From Pithys albifrons albifrons (Eukaryota; Chordata; Aves; Passeriformes; Thamnophilidae): a DNA stretch of 64,000 nt. The DNA is taken from contig NC_092463.1 of the NCBI RefSeq assembly GCF_047495875.1, positions 21,255,224-21,319,223 on the forward strand. Reading direction: 5' to 3'. The first letter of the stretch is position 1; every line of letters starts with the position of its first letter. Shown piece by piece: positions 50,753-61,655 of the stretch. The notes under the pieces are model-generated. The model saw nothing but the letters and a program-made list of their open reading frames with translations. It did no database searches and had not been told where the DNA came from. The translations under genes were made by a program, and so were the position numbers.

Positions 50753-50758
50753 TTTATT
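50753..50758 (-). terminator. TSHR: Candidate TSHR poly(A) signal (AATAAA)
   Basis: TTTATT on the + strand reads AATAAA on the minus strand, about 460 bases past the TSHR stop codon. It is a motif-based guess; other signals further away cannot be excluded. Confidence 0.3.
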
Positions 50759-51216
50759 TTAGGTTAGGATGATAGAAGCAGAATTCTGTTCCATTTTAAG
50801 CCCTAGTGAAAGTTTTAGGAATTTGCTCTTAGAAAACAAACTGACCATTTTGACAAACAGGCATTTTAGAACTTAACCTTAAATTTTACTGTGTCTCTCC
50901 TTCTTCCTTCATCTTTTCTAGATGAAAGTATACTTTGTATTTGCTCAGTATATATATATAAATTTTCCAATTGAGTATTTATATCTACTTCTAGAATTAC
51001 CATCAGAACAGTGTCTTTTGAGCTGCACTGATAGGAGTGTGAGTCAAGAGATTCAAATGAGTGCCTTGTCTAGAAAAGGCCACTCTGAAGGTACTTTCAG
51101 ACATAGCAAAGGATATTCTAGGGAAAAAGGAGATGGAGGATATGTTACCCTCTCACTTGATTCACTGTCTGCACAATCACTGCTTGACTAGATTATGACT
51201 GTAATACTTTAAGATG

Positions 51217-52618
51217 TTACAGCTCAGTTTGTTTGCATTCTTCCGTAAGAATTTGGTTCTGCACTGTCATGGCAGGAAGGTAATCATTGACTGGGTCTTG
51301 AATGCTTGTAAGGATATGACCTATTCCTCGGCTAATTCTCTGCCCATATGACCCACTGCTGTTTTTGGCTGACATTGTCTGACCTCTGTAGACTTGAGCC
51401 TGATGCTCACATATACCAAACTTGCTTAGCAGGATAAACACATCTCTACGGAAAGCTTTGGTGAAAATTGCATAAAGAAAGGGGTTGGCACAAGAATTGA
51501 GAGGGTAGAAAAGTACCAACAGAATCTTGGAATTGGTGACAGTTATCAATGGTTTGTTCATAATGGCAGATAGAGCATGGAAAGAGATGGGAGCCATGCA
51601 CAGAAAGTCCGTGAAAATCAACACAGCCATCCGCTTGGCAATTTTGGTGTCTTTGTCCCCTGACTTGTACTGAGGGTTTCGCACAGTTACATAGATTTTT
51701 ATGTAGCAGGCACAAATGATGACAAAAGCTATAATGTTACATATTAAAACAAACACAACGTAGGCTTCAGCCACTGGTGTTTCTGTGTCCATAGGCAAGC
51801 AGATGCTGACTTTGCTGTAGCTGCTGACCCCAAGCAGTGGCAAAAGGGCAAGCAGAATGCACGAGAGCCACCCTCCCAGCATGATAACCAGGGCGTGCCG
51901 GAGGCGAATCTTTCGGTCTGGGCGCATGGCAAATGTGATGGCGTACCAGCGCTCCAGGGTGATCACAGTCAGTGTGTATACAGACAGTTCACTAGCAAAG
52001 ACTGTGAAAAAGCCAGCTGAGTTGCAACCAGGCCCAGTCTGCCACTCTATGGCATGGTTATAGTACTCTGACCTGGTGTAGAGATCCACTGAAGCGATGA
52101 GAAGGAGGTATAACCCCATGCAAAAGTCAGCAAAGGCCAAGTTACACATCAAAAAGCGTGGTACGGTCAATTTATAATGGCTAGTGAGAAGGATGAAAAG
52201 GACAAAGATGTTACCTAGGATGGCAAGCAGGTTCACAAACCACACCACAATCCTTAGAAATTGATATCCCATTATATCCTCGCAGGGATTAAACTCATCA
52301 GGCTCTGGCGTGCATATGACGTCTTCATTACCTCCACAGACAGGATAGTCATAATGACTGTCAAAGGTCTGGACATCTTCCATTTGAGGGTTCTTGAGCT
52401 CTTTGCCAAAGCCAAGATTTCCTTCTCCATGCTCTTCCAAATAAATGTAATAATGGGGATTTTCATGAAAATTTGTGAACTTTGTGTCATACGCAGCATC
52501 AGTGTGGTCTGTGTATTCTTCTGCATAATCTGTGTAAAATGGACCTCTGAGAGCTTTGACTGATCTCTTATGAAAGCTGTGGCTGCCACTCTGGTTACAA
52601 GTCAGGTACTCCAGGATC
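51217..52618 (-). CDS. TSHR: TSHR exon 10: hinge, seven-helix domain and tail
   Basis: The exon starts after TTTACTCTTTCAG and encodes 466 full codons and a TAA stop at 51,217-51,219. Its first base completes the split Gly codon of exon 9. In exon numbering: hinge insertion with many Tyr/Asp/Glu (1-115), including the FDSHYDY motif whose tyrosine is sulfated in the human receptor (85-91); CEDIMGY before helix 1 (112-118); the ERW variant of the DRY motif after helix 3 (222-224); and NPFLY in helix 7 (378-382). The C-terminal QTEL fits a PDZ ligand (human ends QTVL). The open frame extends 20 codons upstream into intron 9, and that ATG is not the start of the protein. Confidence 0.97.
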
Positions 52619-55600
52619 CTGAAAGAGTAAAGAGGGAAATAATTTCTGACATTTACAGTCTGATTGGAGCACAGCAAGTAACCAAAGGGAATGCTTCAAA
52701 AGCAAATCACCGTGAATGAAAACGTAGCTATAAAAATGTGATTGGTTATATTTCTCTTAACAAAACATATAGTGTACGATAAGCTTGAGCATTGCTGGGC
52801 TCCTTTTTTTTATTTAAACTGTATTTTTACTTTGTTGTTATCAGCTAGTAATTTGCCTTGTTTAATAACCATAATCCTTCTTCCTTTTTGAGATCTACAT
52901 TCTTAGTAGGTAACAAGATATTTACCTACTGTTTATAACTTCTTAGATGGTACACACAGTATTACTTTCTTTTTTCACTGTTGCTCACAAATCAATTTCT
53001 CCCAGAACTTCTGTCAGTTTAATTTCTATTCTGTAGGTTCTTTACAGTTAACTAGCAGTGCACTGATTCAGAATCCTGTACCTCATGGTGTGGTGCAGCT
53101 GTATTTCTAGTCAAAAATTTTTCAGTAGTGAAAAGCTTTTCAGTTAGAAAACGTATGAGACTTGAGGCTATAATGCCTCCCATGCTTTTTTCCAGGCCTT
53201 GCTACAACACATTAATCTTTTCTTTTTTCTTTGCCTTTAATTCAAAGGGATGTTTCAAAGAATGTTATCTATACCTAGAAAAAATGGTCACAAAAGTGCC
53301 AGTAGATATAATTTTATATTAATAATAAAACATTGTCTTCACTTACAAACTTAAATGACAGTGAAACTCACCCACTTTTTTTTTTCCAGCTCTTGAAAGC
53401 ACAGCAGTGACTTGGATATGATAGGTCAGCTCGCATTAACTGAAGAAATATCTTTACAGCTGGTAGTTTCTTTAAAGTCCATGTATTTTTGGCCATTAAT
53501 TCTTTTAGGCTTTCCAGTCCTTTGGCTGGAAGGTTAGCGACAGCTGTTCTGGAGACATCCCTGGGTAAAGGAATAAACACAAATAAGTCAGAATATTCAC
53601 TGAAAGGATCAGAATTTTTTCAGATTCTCCCAGAATTTCAGGAGTTTCATAGGATTCTATGGCAGAAATCATGCAGGGGAGATGGGAATTCCATATTGTC
53701 TTGTTAAGTTCTGATACCATTCAAATTCAAGTGAGTTATTAATTGCTCAGTGATTTTTTTTGTTGTCTTTTAAAGCTCTTATCTTTAATGTTTCATAGTG
53801 CAGAATATGAATTAGATATACAACAATTTAAAAAATTGCGCTTTTAAAGCCAACCAGATACAAATGCATATGCAAACACAAAGTTTTAATAATTCTTTAA
53901 AGAAATCACATCTTCCATTAGAAGAATTATATTCCCTTAGACTTCTTCAGACTCATTTTAATCTAGTGACACACTTTAATAGCTAGTATTGCAATTACTA
54001 AAAGAATATTCTTTATACTGAAATTAAAATCTTTTTGTCCATCCCGAATCTCTCAAAAAATTGAGTGTTATGTTTGTTGCTGTCTACTTGTCTGCTGAGG
54101 TGGACTCAGCAGACAATTGAAGGGGAAGGTGGCTTTCCTTTAGAATTGCTGGGTGAGTGTCATCTGGTACTGCTCATGTTTTCTACTCAGTTTTTGCTTT
54201 GTCCCAAAACATCTTCTACTGACATTTGAAGTCAAGATGTTCTCAGATTTGCACTCTGTGAAGAAGTAAACCTGTAAAAAGGGTTCTACTATAGTAACAT
54301 TGTTTGAGCACTTTTATCCTGAACACCCTCATAGTAAATAATTCAGCTTTTCACTTCTAAAAGGTTCTTTGCTCATCATATGTATTTGAATATGTCACAA
54401 CAAGTTATTTGAACTGCATAAAATTATTTTTTGTTCTTTTGGAGTCCTTTTTGTGATTTTTCTACTAAGATCCTGAACTGGCTCTTAAAAGAACCTGAAT
54501 GCTGCCTGCTATGATTTTACCTTCCAAAGAATCACAGAGTAGTTGAGTTTCCAGATCATTCAGTTTGACCTTCTTGCTCAAAACAGGGTCACCTGGAGCA
54601 GGTTGCTCAGAGCTGTGTCCAACTGACTTTTCAGCATCCTCGGGACTGGAGACTCTGCAGCCTCTCCTAGCAATGTGTTAGAGCATTTGACCACTCACAG
54701 TAAAGAAAGTTTTTCTTAATATCAAAATGGACTTCCCTGTATTTCAGTTTGTGCCTATTGCCTCTTGTCCTGTCACTGGACACCACTGAGGAGATCTGCC
54801 TCTGTCTTCCCAGTACCTCTCCCACCCTTCAAGTATTTATATGCATTGATAAAATTTCCATGTTCTCCAGACGAGGGATTTCCAACTCTCTTACCCTATC
54901 CTGCTATGACAGGTGCTCTAGTCCCTTACTCAACTTAGGGGTCTCCTCCTTTTTGTTTTTTCAGTAATTTCCTCATTTTCATAGGATCACAGGTAAGGTT
55001 AGAGGGGGCCAATAAAAACTAAAAGAATGGGGGAAAGGCCTGAGAACAGGTAGCAATTTTTCATGCTAGAGGAAGAATGAAAATTAATTGGTGTCTGAAT
55101 GTACAGGTCATTGCAGCAGGGTCTACGGAGTCTAGGCTAGCACTGGTACTACTGAAATACTCATAAACTGTCTGGAAAGAAAATGAAATAGCAACAAACC
55201 TTGTTTCTGACGCAAAGTAATACAAGGTAGTGAAAGCTAAAGGTGATTGTCTAAAGAAGTAGAAGGCTCCTGCAATACTATGTAACTGAGTAACTGAGTA
55301 CTGTAATAATTGATATGATTCAATATTGATGAGTGTAAAGTGCATTTAGGACCAAGCAATTTTAACTGTACAAGGATGACACTGGGGTTTAATTTAGCTA
55401 GCACGCTGGAAAGATCTTGGAGTCCTGCAGATGTCAGGTCAGTGCTTTAAGTAATGTTGAAGGGAAATAGAATGCAAAGAATTTTTGGGAAAGGAAAAGA
55501 AAATAGAACAGAAAAACTTCACTTTGTAAATCTGATATGACTGTAAAAATACACTATGCAGTTCTAAAAATACTATGTGCACTTACAATGGGAACATGGA

Positions 55601-57805
55601 AAGCTACAGCTAAGATGATGAAAGTATCAAGTTTTTAATATATGAAGTAATAAGGAGCAGATAAGGACTTTTTCTCTTGGAAAGATTTATGACTGGATGC
55701 AGTAGTAGACTATAGGACCATCCATATTGGTAATGATTATTCACTCTTGTGAGATGAGTTTTGGGACACCTAAGAATGTGAGGCAGGAGACTTAAAAGGA
55801 CACAAAACTCCATCATTCCACTGTGAAAGTCAGTGCCATGGTTCATTGTGCAGATCAAAAAAAATAGAGTAATGAAAAGGACAATAAACCTTTTTGTTTT
55901 GGTTTTATTCACAGTTGTGTAATGTTCCTATCAGAAATAGCTGGGTCAAGAGGAACATGCTGGAGGATAAGAGCTCTTGCCTGGAGACGACCACTGAGAG
56001 GGGCTTCTCTGGAGTGCCAGATGCACAGGGAAGGGAGCTGCAGCACCTGGAGAGCTGCAATGATGGGATGGGAGCAGCCAGCCCAGGGCTCAGGGGGTGG
56101 AAACAATTTCCCAGGAAGCAGAGGTGAATATGCAAGGTCTGAGGCAACTCAGAGTGTTATCAAATGATGTTAAAAGTCTGAAAGAAAGATGTGTTCAGTG
56201 AGAAGAAAGGGCTTGTAAGAATTAGTAATAAGACTGTGTAATTTCTGTTCTATCTTACTGAATCCTTTGAAGTCACGTATGTGCATATGGCTGTGTATTT
56301 AAGCAAGTATTGCAAGTTTTGTTTTCAAGTGCTCTGCTTGTTTTATACTGGGGAGCTTGGGTAAAAGTTACAGGCATAGCTGCCTTGAAGTTCTTGTTGA
56401 TTTAGGATTAATCCTCTTGCAGACCTAACAATAGATGGTTGGTCCCATCCATCGGCCACATTAGGCACAATAGCTGAGAAGTTTGGAAGTTTGAAAAATT
56501 CCTGGTTTGGGAAGTCCGTAAACTGCTGATGTGGTGCTTGTGACCTCTCTGTGTCACTGCTACTGCAAATTAGAAAGCCTTCTGGAAGTCAATACCTCCT
56601 TATATAAAATGTCTAATTAGCTGGTCTGAGAGCAAGGCCAAACTAACAAAACATATAAAGAGAGAGGCACAATTCTTTGTAGTTAAATCTTTCTCACTGG
56701 TTTTCTTTAAAGTCAAATGGAATATTATCCTGTTGGGGTGGATCCATGGTCTGCATTTCAGCCTTTAAGTGCTCTTGCTGCAGAAATACTGATTGAAAAA
56801 ATAAGCTCCATCTGTGGGACAGACGTTCCATCAACCATAAATTCTTACCTCGCTTCAAGAGTGCATGATGGGAACTCCAGACCATTAGTTCTTCCAGCTT
56901 GCTAGGGGAGGCAAGGCAGAGTTTCTCCTGAGCCCCATGAATGTTCATTTTCTTCTTTTTTCTTTTTTTTTAATTTATTTTGTGTGCATACTGCTCCCAC
57001 TATAAGCAATGTCATTCATTGCTCCAGAAAGAAAGCAATATTCTTGCCATATTTTTCCACAGGGATAATTTTCAAGAAAAAACAGTTTTGAAAGTAGGAC
57101 TTTCTTTTTGAGGAATAACCAATGGCCAGCTAACAGCTAAGGGCCTGAACCAAAAATGACTTAACAAATTATTTCTTATAATAAGCCAAGCTGTTTATGC
57201 TGCCCAAGGGAATATGAAAGGGCTGTATTGGTCAGATCTCTCAGACTGTTAATGCAAATTTACAAATCTCTGGTCTGTCTGTAAATAACTCGTTAATACT
57301 GGTTGGGATGGTATAGTGGGAAGTGTATACTAAGGCACCAATTCCAGAGAATGTTTCTATCTCCTGTGGGAGATGTTAATGGCCATTAACATGACACAAC
57401 AGTAAATATTAGGGTTCCACTCAGTTTTTGGTTGGTATACAGTTAAATTTCTTCACAGCATCTAGTATGAGGCTATGTTTTTGATTTGTGAGGGAAAATA
57501 GTTTTGATAATACAGGGATGTTTTAGCTGTCTCTGGGCAGGGTTTACACTGAGCCAAGGCATTTTCTGCTCCTCACATCATCTGACCAGTGAGGAGGCTG
57601 AGGGTGCACAAGAATCTTGGAGGGAACACAGCCAGGACAGCAACCCCAACTGATCAGAAGATATCCCAGTGAACCCTAAAATAGTATTATTTTTAAAGCT
57701 TTCTCTACTTTGTTTTCTTCTACTTACAGGAAAGTTGGTCCACTGTGCACTCCCAGAAATGCATCATCATTGATAACTTTCAGGTATTTGTTCTTGTGCA
57801 GGTAG
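51217..57805 (-). CDS. TSHR: Thyrotropin receptor, partial (exons 8-10)
   Basis: TSHR encodes the TSH receptor, a leucine-rich-repeat glycoprotein-hormone GPCR at the plasma membrane that signals mainly through Gs/cAMP. The last three exons are present (78 bp, 189 bp and 1,402 bp with the stop). All are joined by phase-2 introns, as is characteristic of this receptor family, and the joined frame is open. They encode the last leucine-rich repeats, the cysteine-bearing hinge, all seven membrane helices and the cytoplasmic tail ending QTEL. The TSHR-type hinge insertion and the FDSHYDY motif distinguish it from FSHR and LHCGR. Exons 1-7 are not found and should lie beyond base 64,000. The gene is tail to tail with GTF2A1, as in human. 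Confidence 0.96.
52619..53371 (-). other. TSHR: TSHR intron 9
   Basis: This is a 753-bp phase-2 intron with a GTGAGT donor and a TTTCAG acceptor. No repeats were recognised. Confidence 0.9.
53372..53560 (-). CDS. TSHR: TSHR exon 9
   Basis: This 189-bp exon encodes [30 protein letters not shown] and [20 protein letters not shown], the last leucine-rich repeats and the start of the hinge with the paired cysteines. The acceptor is TTTACCCAG and the donor GG|GTGAGT. The length equals the human exon 9 as I recall it. Ten consecutive A residues near the 3' end encode part of KKK. Confidence 0.95.
54529..54950 (-). mobile_element. CR1 LINE 3' end
   Basis: On the + strand this reads as a reversed CR1. 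It starts with an AGAATCACAGAGT tail, followed by GGTTGCTCAGAGCTGTGTCC, GCATCCTCGGGACTGGAGAC, CTCACAGTAAAGAAAG, CTCTTGTCCTGTCACTGGAC and CCTATCCTGCTATGACAGG. All correspond to the conserved 3' part of CR1. It is degenerate and 5'-truncated. Confidence 0.85.
57421..57680 (+). mobile_element. ERVL-type LTR fragment beside TSHR exon 8
   Basis: The sequence matches, in order, the beginning of a common avian ERVL-type LTR: a GGTTGG...AGTTAA...TTTCTTCA start, GGCTATGTTTTTGATTTGTG, CAGGGATGTTTTAGCTG, GGGTGCACAAGAATCTTGG, and ACACAGCCAGGACAGC then CCCCAACTGA. It shares these landmarks in reverse with 59,096-59,600. The 3' half of the LTR is missing. It ends less than 60 bases from the TSHR exon 8 donor. 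There is no coding sequence. Confidence 0.75.
57728..57805 (-). CDS. TSHR: TSHR exon 8
   Basis: This 78-bp exon encodes [20 protein letters not shown] and then SGPTF, with split codons at both ends. It is one leucine-rich repeat of the ectodomain. Acceptor TTTCTGCAG, donor CT|GTAAGT. It was found by matching the YLNKNKYLTVI-like segment of the family. Phase and length agree with exon 9. Confidence 0.93.
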
Positions 57806-58189
57806 CTGCAGAAACAAACAAGACACAGGATCTGGAAATAGTTATCCATAGGGTACAGAGGATCATCTCCGATTTACTGGCCTGAACAGATTTACAAAAG
57901 CAATATGTATAAGGACCATCCTACCCCAACAACACAAGTAAGCATAATCAGCTACTTCATTTTCAATGTAGCCAAGAAACAAAATACAGGGTTTCCATTT
58001 TGAAAAGAAATTAAATTCCTCAATTAATACATTTCCTAATTTATTTATTATTTATCTTTTTTTTTCCAAATTTTTTTCTCTCACTGTCATGAGGACACAT
58101 GCATGCACACTGTATCTTCAGGTACATATGTGTGATGCTGAGGTGAAATAGTTTTCTTTCATCAGAATGAGGTATGGGGAATTACATTG

Positions 58190-58331
58190 TTAGAGAATTA
58201 TAGAATATTCTGAGTTGGAAGGGACACACAGGGATCAGAGTCCAGCTCTTAAGGGAAAGGCCCATACAGGGATCAAACCCACAACTTTGACATTACTAGT
58301 ATCGTGCTATAACCAACTGAGCTAACAAGTC
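58190..58331 (-). mobile_element. tRNA-Ile-headed SINE with CR1 tail (TguSINE1-like)
   Basis: On the minus strand it starts with a tRNA-like head: GTTAGCTCAGTTGGTTATAG carries an A box (58,326 downward) and GGGTTTGATCC is a B box. The body follows tRNA-Ile closely, with an anticodon-loop region CTAGTAA near CTAATAA. The tail is a CR1 3' end with GTCCCTTCCAACTCAGAATA and ATTCTATAATTCT. This head-plus-tail design is known from passerine TguSINE1 elements. The copy is mutated. Confidence 0.75.
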
Positions 58332-59095
58332 ATGAGCAAATAGGAAAATCATTTCCTCTATGTTTTGAGATTGATAAAAGTTTTAAATGCTTTAGAATCT
58401 TCATAGTCAAATGTAGGTTACCTTATACAGGTCAAAAGTTAGGACAGAAATTGTGTTATAAAAAGAGTAAGGGAGGGATGAAGGACTGTAACTCCAAAGT
58501 AAAAAATGTGGAAACCATGAACAATTTTCTGAGTACCCAGGCACCACTTTCCTGAAATATGGAATGCTACAAATTTTTCCTATCATTACATGATTGATGT
58601 AAGCAAAGACCAACATTAATTCCCATCACTTGGTAGACTGACATATAATAAGGTATGGATTCAAAAAGTAGGAAATTTAGAATTGAGTTAAAGGTGCATG
58701 ATTAAAGACAGCCAATGCAAGACTACTAAACACCCAAAAAATGTACATAACCCAAATAGCACCATCATTGTTAAATTAATTTACGACCTTTTAGATTTAA
58801 AAGTGGCTGATCTAGAATGAATCTTGATTTAATTTTTTTAAGCTGGATTCCTGTTTACCATCGTCTGAAACTGTGATTTGAGAAACTCTCAGATGCATGG
58901 ATTGCTATTGCAGGTAATTCAGTCAAGTTCCAAATTGCTGCAGAGAGGCTATGCATTTCTGGCTGACTTTTGTTCTCAACAGCCTTGTAAAATTTTCAGT
59001 TTTTGTGAAAAGACATGAGGGAAGTAATTGGCTTCAATACCTCCCCAGCTGTAGGTGCACAAGAAAACCCTGCTGCAGGAGCAGCAGAAGCACAG

Positions 59096-59600
59096 TGTTG
59101 TGTTTTAATCCCAGCTGACAACTAAGAACCATTCAGCTGCTTGCTCACCCCCACCTCCCAGTGGATGGGGAGTAGAGTTGGAAAGAAGGGAAAACCTTTG
59201 TGTTAAGAACAATTTAATAATTGTGGAAAAAATTGTAATGGAAAGGGAGACAGCAAAAAAAGAGACAGAAATAAAGTTTTGAAAGCCTCAAGTGGCTGAT
59301 AATACTTGCCACCCACTGACTCATGCTCAGCCAGGCCCCCAGCAGCACTTGTTCCCTCCCAGTCAAGTCCCCCCAGTTTATATTCTGGGCATGGTGTTCC
59401 ATTGTATGGAATATCCCTTTGGCGGGGCTGTCCTGCACATACTTGGGAAACTGAATAATTCTTGACTTGGGGTAAGCACTGCACAGCAACAACTGAAACC
59501 ATCAGTGTGTTATCAACGTTCTAATACTATATATCCAAAACACAGCTCTGTACCAACTACTGCGAAGAAAATCAACTGTGTTCCAACAGAAACAAGGACA
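59096..59600 (-). mobile_element. ERVL-type solo LTR
   Basis: On the + strand the reversed LTR is recognisable from end to end: TTTTAATCCCAGCTGACAAC and TAAGAACC near the left end; GCTTGCTCACCCCCACCTCC; a TTTAATAA-rich part; CAGTTTATATTCTGGGCATG (reversed TATA-like region); GTAAGCACTGCACAGCAACA; and CTACTGCGAAGAAAATCAAC near the right end. Its 505 bp lack the internal viral region. Target-site duplications were not identified with confidence. Confidence 0.78.
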
Positions 59601-61087
59601 GCCGGGTATCCTGCTTTTCTGCCAGAGTCACAGAGGACATACAGCCCTGAGCACATTCTATGAGTTTCTGTGAAGAGCAGATATACACAGAATGTGATGA
59701 CATGGAAAAGTAAGTGTTATTTTTATCCATAAGGTGCCAGCTTTGGAACAACTGTCCAGCTAAAATAGACTTCACAAAACACAACAGGCATGTTAATTTC
59801 CTTGATGAGGTGATTCCTCCTGATTATCCAAGACGGAGAAGGACTGCAGCTAGATCTCCTAAACACACAGAGAGGAAAATGCTGAATTAGCTGAGCAAAG
59901 AAAAGAGACTGAAGATTAGGTTGCAATATATACATAGTACATACAAATGTGTGTCTGTATATACATCTACACGTGGATACTACTGTGATAATTCCCTAAA
60001 ACAGCAATTAAACCCTGGGTGGTGTTTTACTTAATTCAATCAACATCTGTCATAATGTTTACATGAGAAACAACTTGCAGACATCAAACCTAGTCCTGCC
60101 TTCTAACTTAATTTAGATGGAATTTGAAATCTGATGATGAGATTAAGAATCATTTGCCAAATATAGTAGTCCCTGGAGGAGGATGGAGTTGCACCTAGCT
60201 CCTTTGGCTGAGGGGAGCAAAGACAAGTAAGAAGACATAACAGTCCAAGTGTTTTGTTTCTGTACTATGATGAGAAAGGACCTCTGAGAGAAGGTTGAAC
60301 CAAAGCAGCAAAGGGGATGGTACGGCTGCAGGGCCACACTTTGGGGCAGAAATGTGATGCAACCCACTAACGAGGAGACAGAAAATTGTCAAGGAAGGTT
60401 TTAGAGGGACATGTCTGTTTGTCTTGATGAAGTAATGGCAAAATGATCAATCCTGTAAAGGCTTCCTTGATAAAAATAATGACAAAATTATCAATGCTGT
60501 AAAGGTGCTGAAGGACTAAGGTGCTTAGGCAGCAGAAACCTGTAGCACTTCTGACTATTCCATTTACAAATTTTATCAATTTTCTGCATAGTGGAACTCA
60601 CAGTGACAAAATTATGGCAACAGTGGATAACCCAGGCCCCATATCCACAAGCTTCAGGATTACTTGACATTTTAACAGCAAGGGCACAGGGCTGGTCAAG
60701 GCCTTGTAAGGCAAGAATGAATAAAAAGATAACTGCAGATGGTGACTTCACAATATTGCTCAAGAGCAAACAATGTGGTCCTTAGTCCAACTAAAGAACA
60801 TAAATTTTGCAAGGATTCATGTTTCACTGGGTAGAGTAGAGTAATTTCATAAAATTTCAGACTGCAGTGGGCACAGATGATAGGATGACCAGACCCATTA
60901 AAGGCATTAAGTAAAATAAAAGGAATAAGAATCTGATCCTACTTATGCAGGTAGTAATGCCTCAAGCAGAGAGAAATGTTTGGTACTCTATTATAAACAT
61001 TTACAAGTTAGCTTGTGATGTAGCTAGGAAGCCAAAAAGTGCAATAGAAAGATGGTCACAACAAATTTCAGAGGATGTCTGTAAAGT

Positions 61088-61655
61088 TCACAGAACCACA
61101 GAATATTCTGAGTTGGAAAGGACCTACAAGATCATCAAAGTCCAACTCAGCCCTGCACAGGATCATCCCCAAGAGTCACACCATATGCCTGAGAGCATTG
61201 TCCAAATGCTTCTTGAACTCTGTTAGGCCTGGTGCTGTCACCACTTCCCTGGGGAGCCTGTTCCAGTGCCCAACCACTCTCTGGGTGAAGAACCTTTTCC
61301 TAATACCCAGCCTAAACCTCCCCCGATACAACTTCAGGCCATTCCCTCAGATCCTGTCACTAGTCACCACAGACAAGAGATCAGTGTCTGCCCCTCCTCT
61401 TCTGCTCCTGAGGAAGTTGTAACTGCAATGAGGTCTACCCTCAATCTCCTCTTCTCCAGGCTGAACAGACCAAGTGATCTCAGCTGCTTCTCTAGAAGCT
61501 TCCCCTCTAGATCCTTCACTATCTTTGTAGCCTTTCATAGCTTTCTAATCACTTATGTTGTGACGCCCAAAGCTGCACACAATACTCGAGGTGAGGCTGC
61601 AGCAGAGCAGAGCGGGACAGTCACCTGCCTTGACCAGCTGGCAAGCTGTGATGTG
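61088..61655 (-). mobile_element. CR1 LINE 3' end
   Basis: The reversed CR1 3' region begins CACAGAACCACAGAATATTC then TGAGTTGGAAAGGACC, and continues with GGGAGCCTGTTCCAGTGCCC, CTCTGGGTGAAGAACCTTTT, CTCTTCTCCAGGCTGAACAG and GCTGCACACAATACTCGAGG. It is longer and better preserved than the 54.5-kb copy. Its terminal ATATTCTGAGTTGG block is the same as in the nearby SINE tail. Confidence 0.9.

Larger units (their letters stand above)
53561..57727 (-). other. TSHR: TSHR intron 8
   Basis: This is a 4.17-kb phase-2 intron. It contains a minus-strand CR1 (54.53-54.95 kb), a GC-richer patch of unknown origin (55.93-56.13 kb) and an ERVL-type LTR fragment next to exon 8. Confidence 0.85.

Noticed and set aside
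52619..52677. ATG and 20 codons in frame before TSHR exon 10
   Set aside because: They lie beyond a good TTTCAG acceptor, within intron 9. The receptor frame enters from exon 9 with a split Gly codon.
58258..58331. Possible functional tRNA-Ile gene
   Set aside because: The tRNA-like part is mutated in stems and anticodon loop and continues into a CR1 tail, so it is a SINE head.
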